Assembly (NCBI RefSeq): GCF_001548395.1
Contig: NZ_AP017367.1
Location: 2,331,001 to 2,395,000, forward strand
Reading direction: 5' to 3'
Length of the DNA: 64,000 nt
Source: Leptolyngbya sp. O-77
Lineage (GTDB): Bacteria; Cyanobacteriota; Cyanobacteriia; Elainellales; Elainellaceae
Shown piece by piece: positions 43,546 through 52,598 of the stretch; position 1 is the first letter of the stretch; each line of letters opens with the position of its first letter. The translations under genes and the position numbers were made by a program. The notes under the pieces are model-generated. The model had not been told where the DNA came from. It was given only the letters and a program-made list of their open reading frames with translations, and made no database searches.

Positions 43546-44841
43546 GTGAAGGGTCTGTGGCGATTCCTTGAACTTGCATTTGTTATCGCTTACTTAATTC
43601 TCTACGCTGGCGGCATCCTCGCACTTTTCTTATCTGGAGGATACAGTGAGGGGACTGAGGGTTCTCTAAGGGATGTCGATTTTGCTTTGATACGACAGCT
43701 ACTCCTGTTGAACTATGCCATTTCTGCTCTGCTCCTAGCGCGGAAATGGAAGTATCTTATTCAACGTCTCTTCAAGACTCCACTCATTTTGCTCATCGTT
43801 GGGCTGGTGATATGTTCAGTCCTTTGGTCTGCTCAGCCGAACCTGACGCAAACAAGAGCGATCGCGCTTCTGGGCACTACATTATTTGGAGTCTATTTCG
43901 GTACTCGATTTAGCCCAAAAGAGCAACTTAATCTTCTTGGCATCACATTTGGCATTATTCTATTTCTTAGTCTTGTTTTTGTGATTGCTCTTCCAAGCTA
44001 TGGCAGAATGGCTGGCATTCACGCTGGCGCGTGGCGTGGCATTTTTATTCACAAAAATCCCTTTGGGCAAATGATGGTCTTGAGTTCTCTTGTCTTTCTA
44101 TCTCTTTCCTCTAGGAAGAACAGAGCCTCATGGATGCCAATGTTAGGGCTAGCTGTTTCTGCACTCATGGTCATCATGTCTGCCTCTAGCTCTTCCTTAA
44201 TCAACTTTGTTACCTTGATCTTAATATTTATAGTTATCAAGATCGCACTATGGCCGGAACGCATCATGATTCCGGTGGTTTGTGTGCTTGGCGCACTTGG
44301 CTGTTTTATCTCTCTCTTTTTAGTGGATTTACTGGAACTGGTCGTTGGTTCCGTAGGCAAGGATCTAACCCTGACAGGGAGAGCAGATATTTGGCCTATT
44401 GTCATTCGTCAGGGTTTACAGCGACCGATTTTGGGCTATGGATATAGCGGCTTTTGGGGAGACTGGAACAGTCCTGGTGCAGTCGTTTGGAAGGACTATG
44501 GATGGCTTGCACCCAATGCCCATAACGGATTTATTGATCTTTGGATTCAGCTTGGATTTGTAGGTGCCGCAATTTTTTTAGTCTGCCTCTTGCAAATGCT
44601 TATGCGAAGCTTTCAGCTATCTAGACAGGCTGAAGCGTCTCTATATCTGTGGTCGGTGATCTACTTGATTTTTACTTGCTTGATCAACTCGACGGAATCA
44701 TCACTGATGGTTAACAATAGCCTGAACTGGGTTCTTTTTGTTTCGCTTAGCGTTTCTTTGCAGCCCTACAGGCGGCGATCGCAACGAGGTGAGGAATCTG
44801 TTGAGATTTCTGCGGGAACGCTAACGCCTTCTGTCGAATAG
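43546..44841 (+). CDS. O-antigen ligase/Wzy-type polymerase
   Basis: The product is 431 residues from GTG 43546, which has GAGGATGAGGAG just upstream. About ten membrane segments are present, with a large loop near residues 295-340 that includes GRADIWPIVIRQGLQRPILG, GYGYSGFWGDW and APNAHNGFIDLWIQLGFVG. The conserved Arg (GRADIW) and the His in NAHNGFIDLW are typical of the O-antigen ligase/polymerase family. It should polymerise flipped repeat units in the periplasm. No ligase-specific feature can be told from the sequence. Confidence 0.9.
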   Translation: MKGLWRFLELAFVIAYLILYAGGILALFLSGGYSEGTEGSLRDVDFALIRQLLLLNYAISALLLARKWKYLIQRLFKTPLILLIVGLVICSVLWSAQPNLTQTRAIALLGTTLFGVYFGTRFSPKEQLNLLGITFGIILFLSLVFVIALPSYGRMAGIHAGAWRGIFIHKNPFGQMMVLSSLVFLSLSSRKNRASWMPMLGLAVSALMVIMSASSSSLINFVTLILIFIVIKIALWPERIMIPVVCVLGALGCFISLFLVDLLELVVGSVGKDLTLTGRADIWPIVIRQGLQRPILGYGYSGFWGDWNSPGAVVWKDYGWLAPNAHNGFIDLWIQLGFVGAAIFLVCLLQMLMRSFQLSRQAEASLYLWSVIYLIFTCLINSTESSLMVNNSLNWVLFVSLSVSLQPYRRRSQRGEESVEISAGTLTPSVE

Positions 44842-44890
44842 CAGAATATTTTGCTGGGATTATTTGCTGGGATTATTGGGGAGCCATGAT

Positions 44891-45976
44891 ATGAAGATTT
44901 TAATGCTGGGGGAAGCCCTTTCTAGAAAGGGCGGTATAGTTTCCGTCCAACAGTTGATTTTGGAACAGGCCGATTCAACGGTTAAGATTGAGCATATCGC
45001 AACCTTAGTTGACGGTTCTCCAGCCAAGAAGCTTCTGGCATTTTTCAAATCACTTTTTGACTTATCAAGCAAGCTGCTTTTGGGAAAGATTGACTTGGTT
45101 CACATTCATGTTTCTGAGCGAGGCAGCGCCTTTCGTCAGTCTGTCACTACGTTGGTGTCCAAGTTATTCGGCAAACCTGTAGTTATGCACACGCATGGCT
45201 CAGAGTTTCATGAGTTTTATAGCCATTTGCCTATTTTTTTAAGAGTTTTTCTAGGTTGGACTTATCGTCAGTGCGATCGATTTATTGTGCTGTCTGAAAG
45301 TTGGAAACGGTTTTATGTAGAAGCGCTAAAGCTAAAGGAACAAAACGTATCGGTACTACCTAATGCAGTTAGAATTCCCGATCAAATCCCTCGGCGGATT
45401 GGTGGTCGGGATAATGAGGTTCTGTTTGTCTTTTTTGGGCGTATCGGTCAGCGCAAAGGTGCGTTCGACTTGGTGCAATCACTGCTTCATCTGCCTGCGT
45501 GCGATCGCACTCGATTGCGGCTCGTAATGGCTGGTGATGGCGAAACAGAAAAACTGCGTGAGCTTGTTTTAGAACTTGGGCTAGATCACATTGTTATTGT
45601 CAGAGATTGGGTCAGCCCTCAAGAACGCGAAGCCCTTTCCAGAGAAGCCAGCGTTTTTATCCTCCCTTCCTATAACGAGGGTCTGCCTATGGCCTTGCTG
45701 GAGGCTATGAGCTGGGGACTGGCAATCATTACTACCCCTGTAGGGGGTATTCCTGGACTCATCAAGCATAAAGAGAACGGAATTTTAGTGGAGCCTGGAG
45801 ATATCTATCAGATTGCGGATGCAATTCGGTCGCTGCTTGAGAATAACGCTCTCCGAACTAGCCTTGGACAAGCTGCTCGCGAGAGTGTCCTTCCATTTGG
45901 CGCAGATAGCTATTGGAAAGCGCTAACCAATATTTATTCGTCTACTGCCACACAGCGTACTGCCACAAAGCGGTGA
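44891..45976 (+). CDS. Glycosyltransferase family 4 protein
   Basis: The product is 361 residues from ATG 44891, with GGGGAG upstream. GT4 features are VVMHTHGSEFHEFYSHLPIF near the N-terminus, DRFIVLSESWKRFY, VLPNAVRIPDQ, FFGRIGQRKGAFDLVQSL, and the donor-site motif ASVFILPSYNEGLPMALLEA with the E-x7-E pair (NEGLPMALLEA), then AIITTPVGGIPGLI. It is a cytoplasmic retaining transferase that would extend the lipid-linked repeat unit. It is read with the polymerase before it and the WecB-like gene 5 bp after it. Confidence 0.92.
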   Translation: MKILMLGEALSRKGGIVSVQQLILEQADSTVKIEHIATLVDGSPAKKLLAFFKSLFDLSSKLLLGKIDLVHIHVSERGSAFRQSVTTLVSKLFGKPVVMHTHGSEFHEFYSHLPIFLRVFLGWTYRQCDRFIVLSESWKRFYVEALKLKEQNVSVLPNAVRIPDQIPRRIGGRDNEVLFVFFGRIGQRKGAFDLVQSLLHLPACDRTRLRLVMAGDGETEKLRELVLELGLDHIVIVRDWVSPQEREALSREASVFILPSYNEGLPMALLEAMSWGLAIITTPVGGIPGLIKHKENGILVEPGDIYQIADAIRSLLENNALRTSLGQAARESVLPFGADSYWKALTNIYSSTATQRTATKR

Positions 45977-45981
45977 TCATC

Positions 45982-46767
45982 ATGGTTGTTAGCAATGCTC
46001 TATTCGAGGAGATTCGCATCCTCGGCACAAAGTTTCACAAGATTACGGTTTGTGATCTTCTCAACTCCATTGTTGAATATGCAAAGCAAGACAGGAAGAC
46101 AGTCATTGGCAACGTTAATACTCGTGGCATGAATTTTGCCTATGACCTGCCTTGGTATCGTGATTTTATTAATCGTTCAGAACTGGTTTTTTGCGATGGA
46201 TTTGGGGTTCTTTTAGGCGCAAAGATGCTGGGCTATTCTGTTAAGGGCAGTCACCGCATGACTTGTCCAGACTATATCGAAAGCCTGGTTCTTTTGTGTG
46301 AGCAGCACGATCTTTCGCTGTATCTTCTTGCAGGAAAACCAGGGGTCGTGGACAAGGCGATGGCTCAGATGAAGGCGATCGCCCCTAACCTCCGACTTGC
46401 AGGTCATCATGGGCACTTTGCGAAGACTGGCCCAGAAAATGATGCAGTCATTGCAGACATCAACCGATTCCAGCCAGACGTGTTTTATGTGGGCTTCGGA
46501 ATGCCGCTGCAAGAGAGATGGATTGTGGATAACTTTGACCGCATCGATGCGCGAGTTTTCTTACCGTTGGGAGCCTGTCTGGACTTCTATACGGGAACCG
46601 TCTATCGAGGCCCTCAATGGATGACCGATCGCGGGCTGGAATGGCTATCTAGGCTGCTGGTGGAACCGGGGCGGTTGTGGAGGCGATACATTGTGGGCAA
46701 TCCGCTGTTCTTTTACCGAATCTTCAAGCAGCACATCCAGCAACGTTTTAAGGCTCTGAAACGGTAG
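45982..46767 (+). CDS. WecB/TagA/CpsF-family glycosyltransferase
   Basis: The product is 261 residues from ATG 45982; longer in-frame starts overlap the previous gene. GT26 features are VIGNVNTRGMNFAYDLPWYR (the TxN region), the catalytic-site sequence VFCDGFGVLLGAKMLG, YLLAGKPGVVDKAMAQM, VFYVGFGMPLQERWI and LPLGACLDFYTGTVYRGPQW followed by GLEWLSRLLVEPGRLWRRYI. The family adds N-acetyl-mannosamine or related sugars to polyprenyl-linked acceptors. It is tightly coupled to the GT4 gene and 26 bp before the xylanase-like gene. Confidence 0.93.
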   Translation: MVVSNALFEEIRILGTKFHKITVCDLLNSIVEYAKQDRKTVIGNVNTRGMNFAYDLPWYRDFINRSELVFCDGFGVLLGAKMLGYSVKGSHRMTCPDYIESLVLLCEQHDLSLYLLAGKPGVVDKAMAQMKAIAPNLRLAGHHGHFAKTGPENDAVIADINRFQPDVFYVGFGMPLQERWIVDNFDRIDARVFLPLGACLDFYTGTVYRGPQWMTDRGLEWLSRLLVEPGRLWRRYIVGNPLFFYRIFKQHIQQRFKALKR

Positions 46768-46793
46768 CGTTGACCTTTAAGCACTAGGGAATT

Positions 46794-47966
46794 ATGGCAA
46801 TACAATCCCGGCTCGGCCGTCGCCGATTGTTGCAAATCGGACTTGGGGCAGCGATTGCGGGCTGTTCATCGATTCGGCAAAGGAGTCGCCAAGGCTTCGG
46901 CTCTCGCAGTCTATCGCCCAGCACTTTGGCTACAGCAGGCTTCAACTCTCTGGCACAGGTTGCATCCCAGAAAAGGTTTCTCTATGGAGCAGCTTCAGAC
47001 TACGCCATGCTGTCCTCAGATGCTCAGTTTGCTGCGAGATATGTTGAGAATTGCAGAATTCTTGTCCCAGAAAATGGTCTGAAGTGGCGAGCTTTGCGTC
47101 CTTCTCCAACTGAGTTTGACTTTACTAAAACCGACTGGCTATTTGATTTTGCAGTAAAACACAGTCTACAAATGCGTGGCCATACATTGGTATGGCACTT
47201 GTCCCTGCCTCGATGGTTTTCAGAAACGGTGAATTCGCGCAATGCGGAGCGCTATCTGATTCATCATATCGAGTCTGTTGCCGGCCGTTATACCGGAAAG
47301 GTGCATTCTTGGGATGTGGTGAATGAGGCAATTGAAGTTCCAGACGGTTGCCCCGATGGGCTTCGCAGAAGTCCGTGGCTTGAGTTCTTAGGTGAAGAAT
47401 ATATCGATCTGTCATTTCGTGTCGCTGCCCAAGCCGACCCAAAGGCTTTACGGGTCTACAACGATTATGGGCTACAGTATGACACGTCTAGCCATGCGGC
47501 AAAACGTCACGCTGCCTTGCGCTTGCTAGAACGGCTACAGGCAAAAGGTACACCGATTCAAGCATTTGGTATTCAGTCTCATTTACGAGCGAGTGAAACT
47601 CGATTCAACGCCGAAAAGCTAAGGCAATTTTTGCGGGATATTGCCAGTATGGGCCTTAAAATCCTGATCACAGAACTAGACGTGAGCGATCAGGGTTTGC
47701 CCGCTGATATTGAACAGCGCGATCGCCTAGTGGCAGATGCCTATCGAGAATATCTGGATGTGGTGCTGGACGAACCAGCCGTCATTGCAGTGCTGACTTG
47801 GGGGCTGAGCGATCGTTACACTTGGCTGTCGGAGTTCAAGCCCCGCGAAGACGGGCTGCCTGTGCGTCCCCTGCCGCTAGACGAAAACCTAGAGCGCAAG
47901 CCTGCATGGTGGGCGATCGCCCAAGCCTTTGATAACGCTCCCCTTCGCTACTGGAGTTTAGACTAA
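46794..47966 (+). CDS. GH10 endo-1,4-beta-xylanase-like lipoprotein
   Basis: The product is 390 residues. The start carries a twin-arginine-like RRRLLQ and a lipobox AIAGC with Cys24, so it should be exported and lipid-anchored. The GH10 barrel is complete: general acid E178 in SWDVVNEAIEV, nucleophile E294 in ILITELDVSD, plus GHTLVWHLSLPRWF and LTWGLSDRYTWLSEF. Xylan is not an obvious substrate here. It may trim or release the exopolysaccharide made by this cluster. The last five codons (WSLD, stop) coincide with the inverted repeat of the downstream insertion sequence, so the native C-terminus may have been replaced. Confidence 0.9.
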   Translation: MAIQSRLGRRRLLQIGLGAAIAGCSSIRQRSRQGFGSRSLSPSTLATAGFNSLAQVASQKRFLYGAASDYAMLSSDAQFAARYVENCRILVPENGLKWRALRPSPTEFDFTKTDWLFDFAVKHSLQMRGHTLVWHLSLPRWFSETVNSRNAERYLIHHIESVAGRYTGKVHSWDVVNEAIEVPDGCPDGLRRSPWLEFLGEEYIDLSFRVAAQADPKALRVYNDYGLQYDTSSHAAKRHAALRLLERLQAKGTPIQAFGIQSHLRASETRFNAEKLRQFLRDIASMGLKILITELDVSDQGLPADIEQRDRLVADAYREYLDVVLDEPAVIAVLTWGLSDRYTWLSEFKPREDGLPVRPLPLDENLERKPAWWAIAQAFDNAPLRYWSLD

Positions 47967-48311
47967 AAGGTTAAGAAAAGCGACCAGACCTAACGACCTA
48001 GTCGCTTAATAGTCAAGGACGTATCAAATCACTTGACTATGAGTCATTTTGACAAGCTTCGAGCATTTCGACATCAAGCCTACACCTTGATCGGCAATGG
48101 TATAGATGCACTATTTGACCTGATGGATGCAGTGTTGGTCAGCCGGAGTGTTTATTCATTTGCAGAACTGTCGTTATCACCCGTGTTTCGGCGGCAGTGG
48201 TCGAGTTTGTATGAATCGCTGCAAGATAGCAATCCGCCACGACAGCAATTGATGGACGTGTACCTGGAGCAGATGCCGCAAGACGAGCAGATCGTGTTAG
48301 CCGGAGACCAC

Positions 48312-49649
48312 GAGACTGTAAATTATTTTGTGTAAGCGGTCAAAATTAGTTCAAACATCAGGAGACCGCCCATGCCTCGCCGTCGTCGCCCCCAAGATAA
48401 AGTAGACCACCTGCTGGATGAGCTGCTTGCCGATTACTCCACCCCCGAGCAAATCCTGGGAGAACAAGGACTGCTCAAACAACTGACCAAACGACTGGTG
48501 GAACGAGCACTGCAAGCAGAATTGAGCCATCACCTGGAAACCGAAGTCCAAGCTCCGCCTCCTGAAGAAACCAGTTCCAGCAAGCGTCGCAATAGTCGTA
48601 ACGGGTACTCCTCTAAAACCGTCAAAGCAGACTGTGGAGAATTGGCACTCTCGATTCCCCGCGACCGTAACAGCACCTTTGAGCCGATTTTGGTGCCCAA
48701 AGGAGAGCGACGCTTGAGTGGGCTGGATGACAAAATCATGGCAATGTATGCCCGAGGCTTGAGCACTCGAGATATTCAAGCGCAACTGGAGGAACTCTAT
48801 GGGGTGGAGGTTTCTCCCACGTTGATTAGCCAAGTCACCGATGCGGTCAGTGACGAGGTGCGTCAGTGGCAGAACCGCCCGCTGGCTAAGCTGTATCCGA
48901 TTGTTTACCTCGATGCCATTCACGTTCATGTGCGAGAAGACGGGCGGGTGAGCAATCATGCCGTTTACGTTGTCTTAGGTGTAACGCTTGACGGGATTAA
49001 GGAAGTCCTAGGGCTATGGATGTCTGCCAATGAAGGGGCAAAGTTTTGGCTCAAAGTGCTGACCGACCTCAAGAATCGCGGCGTAGAAGACATTTTCATC
49101 GCCTGTGTAGATGGACTCAAAGGCTTCCCCGATGCGATTGCAGCGGTCTTTCCCAAAACACGAGTGCAGTTGTGTATCGTGCATCTGATTCGCAACTCTT
49201 TGCGCTATGTGCCCTGGGGCAGCCAAGCCGAAGTCATTGCCGACCTCAAGCCGATTTATCAAGCGGCCACGGTAGAGGAGGCTGAGACCGCACTAGAAAA
49301 CTTCGCTGATAAGTGGGACAGGCTCTATCCCACGATTTCCCAGATCTGGTTGCGTCACTGGAACAACATCATCCCCTTCTTTGACTATCCACCAGACATT
49401 CGCAAAGTGATTTACACCACCAATGCAATCGAGTCGCTCAATCGCTCGTTGCGTAAGGTGCTCAAGACAAAGGGATGCTTCCCCAATGAGGAATCGGTCT
49501 ACAAGCTGCTCTACTTGGCGCTTAACAATATTGCCAAAAAGTGGACGATGCCGATCCGCGATTGGAAAGCAGCACTCATGCGTTTTGCCATTGAGTTCCC
49601 CGATCGCTTTCCTCAGTTCTAAGCCTTACACAAAAAAATTGACACTCTC
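48312..49649 (+). mobile_element. Complete IS256-family insertion sequence with 8-bp target duplication
   Basis: The element is 1338 bp. The left end GAGACTGTAAATTATTTTG and the right end (minus strand) GAGAGTGTCAATTTTTTTG continue into TGTAAG and form imperfect inverted repeats. The target duplication GAGACCAC lies at 48304-48311 and 49650-49657, the 8-bp size expected for IS256 elements. The duplication is perfect and the transposase frame is open, so the insertion is probably recent and the element potentially active. Confidence 0.95.
48372..49622 (+). CDS. IS256-family (Mutator-type) transposase
   Basis: The product is 416 residues, full length. The catalytic triad region is seen as YLDAIHVHVREDGRVSNHAV (first Asp), FIACVDGLKGFPDAI (second Asp) and TTNAIESLNRSLRKVLKTKG (Glu). 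The family pattern between them, VQLCIVHLIRNSLRYV, is intact. AGGAGA lies seven bases before the ATG. It has no frameshift, in contrast to the decayed IS5 and IS630 copies in this window. Confidence 0.96.
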   Translation: MPRRRRPQDKVDHLLDELLADYSTPEQILGEQGLLKQLTKRLVERALQAELSHHLETEVQAPPPEETSSSKRRNSRNGYSSKTVKADCGELALSIPRDRNSTFEPILVPKGERRLSGLDDKIMAMYARGLSTRDIQAQLEELYGVEVSPTLISQVTDAVSDEVRQWQNRPLAKLYPIVYLDAIHVHVREDGRVSNHAVYVVLGVTLDGIKEVLGLWMSANEGAKFWLKVLTDLKNRGVEDIFIACVDGLKGFPDAIAAVFPKTRVQLCIVHLIRNSLRYVPWGSQAEVIADLKPIYQAATVEEAETALENFADKWDRLYPTISQIWLRHWNNIIPFFDYPPDIRKVIYTTNAIESLNRSLRKVLKTKGCFPNEESVYKLLYLALNNIAKKWTMPIRDWKAALMRFAIEFPDRFPQF

Positions 49650-50802
49650 GAGACCACACGGCATGGTCAAGACTGCAGGCAGAAACCCTGCGAGAACGCA
49701 CCTATGAACACCAGGCAACCCCAATGCGTGGAGCCAAACCCGTGACATTAGGACAGGGCTATAGCACGATTGCTTGGATTCCCCAGACTCAAGGCAGTTG
49801 GGCACTCCCGTTGCTGCATGAACGCATTACCAGTGCCGACACACCCATTGAAAAGGCCGCCACTCAACTGGCTCAGGTCTGTCAGAAATTAACAACTCGC
49901 CCCTTGTCGTTATGGGATGCCGAGTATGGCTGTGCCCCCTTCCTATTGAAAACGGCTGAGTTGAGTTGTGACAAGTTGATCCGACTGCGCTCAAACCGGG
50001 TGCTCTATGGTGCGCCTCCCCCTTACACAGGCATCGGACGACCCCGCAAACATGGCGACAAATTCAAGCTCAATGAGCCGACCAGTTGGTGGCAACCCGA
50101 TGAGGCACAATCGGTAGAGGACGAAAAATGGGGACAACTGCGATTACAAATCTGGCATGGCTTGCATTTGAGACAGGCAGCAAAGCAGGGATTGTCCTTG
50201 ATTCGCGTTGAGCGAGTGAGCAGTTCAAAGGATAGCTCGCTCAAACCCTTGTGGCTGATTTGGGTAGGACTAGAATTCCCCCAACTAGCAACGCTTTGGC
50301 AGCAATACTTGCGTCGCTTTGCGATTGATCATTGGTATCGCTTTGCCAAACAACGCTTACATTGGACACTGCCCCAGTTGTCCACCCCGGAAGCCTCGCA
50401 ACGTTGGAGCGACTTAATGCCCCTGCTGACTTGGCAGTTATGGTTAGCCCGACCGGATGTGCAAGATTCACCTCTGCCCTGGCAAAAATCCTCACCCAAC
50501 CTCTCACCGGGTCGCACAGCAAATGCGTTTGCACAAGTTTTAGTCGTGATTGGAACACCTGCCCCTGCACCCAAACCCCGTGGAAAGTCACCGGGTTGGA
50601 CTCCAGGTCAACCCCGTTCTCGGCGCATTCGCTATCCAACCGTCAGAAAACGATTTCGCAAACCCAAAGCGAACAACAAAAAGTCTGCTTAATCTCTGAC
50701 TACTTTGATTTTGCCGTCTCTCTCAATTCCTGCATAGAGTTGGGTCGTTCTCGCCTGCCGTTAGTCTAAACTTCAGGTAGTTAGGACTCAATAGGACGCA
50801 AT

Positions 50803-52485
50803 ATGAAGGGATTGGTGAAATGGGGCCGTGGGCAATGGGCACAGCCAGGGCAGAGTGCGATGCGAATCACCCAATTTGCCACGCTATTCTGCCTGTGCGT
50901 GGCGCTGATTATCGGTTGTGGCGGTTCTCAGACAAACAACACGCCCGGTCCCAATGCAACAGGGACGACGGGTTCCTCTTCGGGCAGCCGCATTGCGATG
51001 GGCACAACGCAAAAGATCGAAACGCTCGATCCCGCCGATGCCTACACGATTTTCGGCGGTATTTTGCTGTACAACCTGGGCGATCGCCTCTACACCTACC
51101 AACCGGGCACTACCGACATCGTGCCCCAGCTTGCCACCGACATGCCCACTGTCAGCGATGATGGGCTGACCTACGTCATCCCCCTGCGCCAGGGCGTGAA
51201 GCTGCACGACGGCACCGACTTCAATGCCGAAGTCATGAAATTTTCGATGGATCGCTTCATGCAGAACGGCGGCGGCCCCTCCTTTCTGCTGTCCGACCAA
51301 GTGGAGTCCGTCACTGCCAGCGGTGAATACGAACTGACGATCAAGCTCAAGTCTCCCTTTGCCGCCTTTCCTGCGTTGCTCACCTTCTGGGGTGTTACGC
51401 CCGTCCCCCCCAGCAGCTACGAAATTGGAGAAGGCAAATTCAAGCCCGATAGCTTCATCGGCAGCGGCCCCTACAAGGTGGCCTCGCTCACGCCCGACTC
51501 TATCAAGCTGGATGTCAACCCCGATTACTGGGGCGAAAAACCCGCCAACGACGGCATTGATATCCAGATCTACGCCAGCCCCGCCAATCTTTACAACACT
51601 TTCCGCACCAAAGGGCTGGATGTTGCCTATCAAACGCTTGATCCCGAACAAATTACCAGCCTCAAGCGGGAAACCAGCAGCGGCGGCTGGGAGGTGATCG
51701 AAGCGGGCACGACCGTCGTTAACTACATGACGCTGAATCAGAAGGTGAAACCGACCAATGACCTCAATGTCAGGAAGGCGATCGCCGCCATGATCGATCG
51801 CAACCTAATCAACGAGCGTGTTTTCCAGGGGCAAGCCGCCCCGCTCTACACCATCATTCCCCCCGCCTTCAAAGATTCTGTCCCCGTATTCAAAGAGGCC
51901 TACGGCGACGGCAATTTTGACAAAGCCCGTGAGTTCCTGACTGCCGCTGGCTATTCCGAGGCAAATCCGCTGAACTTTGAGGTCTGGTATCCCTCTGCCT
52001 CCACCATCCGCGCCAATGTTGCTAACACCATGAAGCAATCTATCGAGCGCGGTCTGCCCGGCCTCGTCACCGTCACCGTCAACAGCGCCGAACGCGCCAC
52101 CCTGTCCCAGGGCGTGGACAACGGGCTATACCAAACGGTGTTGCTGAACTGGTATCCCGACTTCTTTGATCCCGACAACTTCGTGCAGCCCTTCCTCAGT
52201 TGCGACCAGGGTTCCCCCGAAACCCTCTGCCAGCGAGGGGCTAGCCAGGGCAATGGATCTTTCTACTACAGCCCCAAAGCCAACGAACTCGTCACCAAGC
52301 AACGGGCTGAGCAAGACCCCGCTGCCCGCTCCAAGATGTTCAAAGACTTGCAAACCCTGCTAGTCGAAGATGTGCCCTACATTCCCCTGTGGCAGAACAA
52401 GGACTACATCTTCGTGCAAAACACGGTCAAAGGCGCGGCCATTCAGCCCACGCAGCAGTTCTTCTTTTGGCAGATGAGTAAGTAG
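50803..52485 (+). CDS. ABC transporter substrate-binding lipoprotein, peptide/nickel type (family 5)
   Basis: The product is 560 residues from ATG 50803; ATG 50860 (MRITQFATLFCLCVALIIGC) is a second candidate start. The signal ends in a lipobox ALIIGC. The family 5 fold is clear: TLDPADAYTIFGGILLYNLG, TYVIPLRQGVKLHDGTDFNA, IGSGPYKVASL, PDYWGEKPANDGID and VRKAIAAMIDRNLIN. Such proteins bind oligopeptides, nickel chelates or glycosides. No permease genes adjoin. The end of the upstream insertion sequence lies only 26 bp before the start, so the native promoter was probably displaced. Confidence 0.92.
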   Translation: MKGLVKWGRGQWAQPGQSAMRITQFATLFCLCVALIIGCGGSQTNNTPGPNATGTTGSSSGSRIAMGTTQKIETLDPADAYTIFGGILLYNLGDRLYTYQPGTTDIVPQLATDMPTVSDDGLTYVIPLRQGVKLHDGTDFNAEVMKFSMDRFMQNGGGPSFLLSDQVESVTASGEYELTIKLKSPFAAFPALLTFWGVTPVPPSSYEIGEGKFKPDSFIGSGPYKVASLTPDSIKLDVNPDYWGEKPANDGIDIQIYASPANLYNTFRTKGLDVAYQTLDPEQITSLKRETSSGGWEVIEAGTTVVNYMTLNQKVKPTNDLNVRKAIAAMIDRNLINERVFQGQAAPLYTIIPPAFKDSVPVFKEAYGDGNFDKAREFLTAAGYSEANPLNFEVWYPSASTIRANVANTMKQSIERGLPGLVTVTVNSAERATLSQGVDNGLYQTVLLNWYPDFFDPDNFVQPFLSCDQGSPETLCQRGASQGNGSFYYSPKANELVTKQRAEQDPAARSKMFKDLQTLLVEDVPYIPLWQNKDYIFVQNTVKGAAIQPTQQFFFWQMSK

Positions 52486-52515
52486 GCATAGGGCAGCGGG
52501 TGTGAGAATTTTGAA

Positions 52516-52551
52516 AACCCCCCACCTCACGCAAAGCAAGATGAGGGGTTG
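52516..52551. terminator. Imperfect hairpin between convergent genes
   Basis: AACCCCCCACCTCA and TGAGGGGTT can pair with a bulge over CGCAAAGCAAGA, between the binding-protein gene (+) and phoX (-). The T-run is weak on both strands. It may serve as a shared terminator. Confidence 0.35.
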
Positions 52552-52598
52552 ATGAGGGATTTAGATTTTAGGTTATGTTACCCCAGTCGGCTCAAACC

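Larger units (their letters stand above)
48039..50692 (+). pseudogene. DDE transposase interrupted by an IS256-family insertion
   Basis: Part one (48039-48311) begins MSHFDKLRAFRHQAYTLIGN and ends QIVLAGDH. Part two (49658-50692) begins TAWSRLQAETLRERTYEHQA and runs to the stop. Removing the inserted element plus one copy of its 8-bp target duplication joins the parts in frame (AGDH-TAWSRLQ) into about 435 residues. Motifs in part two include LWDAEYGCAPF, LIRLRSNRVLYGAPPPYTG, IDHWYRFAKQRLHW and WQLWLARP. This is a cyanobacterial transposase type I recall under the label NF041680; its IS family is uncertain. A hairpin TAGTCAAG/CTTGACTA spans the start codon. Confidence 0.88.
47951..50776 (+). 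mobile_element. Insertion sequence, itself interrupted by an IS256-family element
   Basis: The proposed ends are inverted repeats CTGGAGTTTAGACTAA (47951-47966) and TTAGTCTAAACTTCAG (50761-50776), matching at 15 of 16 bases. Between them lies a DDE-type transposase gene in two parts, split by the IS256-family insertion. Without that insertion the element would be about 1.48 kb. No clear target duplication could be seen outside the ends, so the exact borders are tentative. There are no HIP1 sites in the whole segment. Confidence 0.6.

Noticed and set aside
50884..51651. A 255-codon minus-strand frame
   Set aside because: It is antisense to the family 5 binding protein. No family features are seen.
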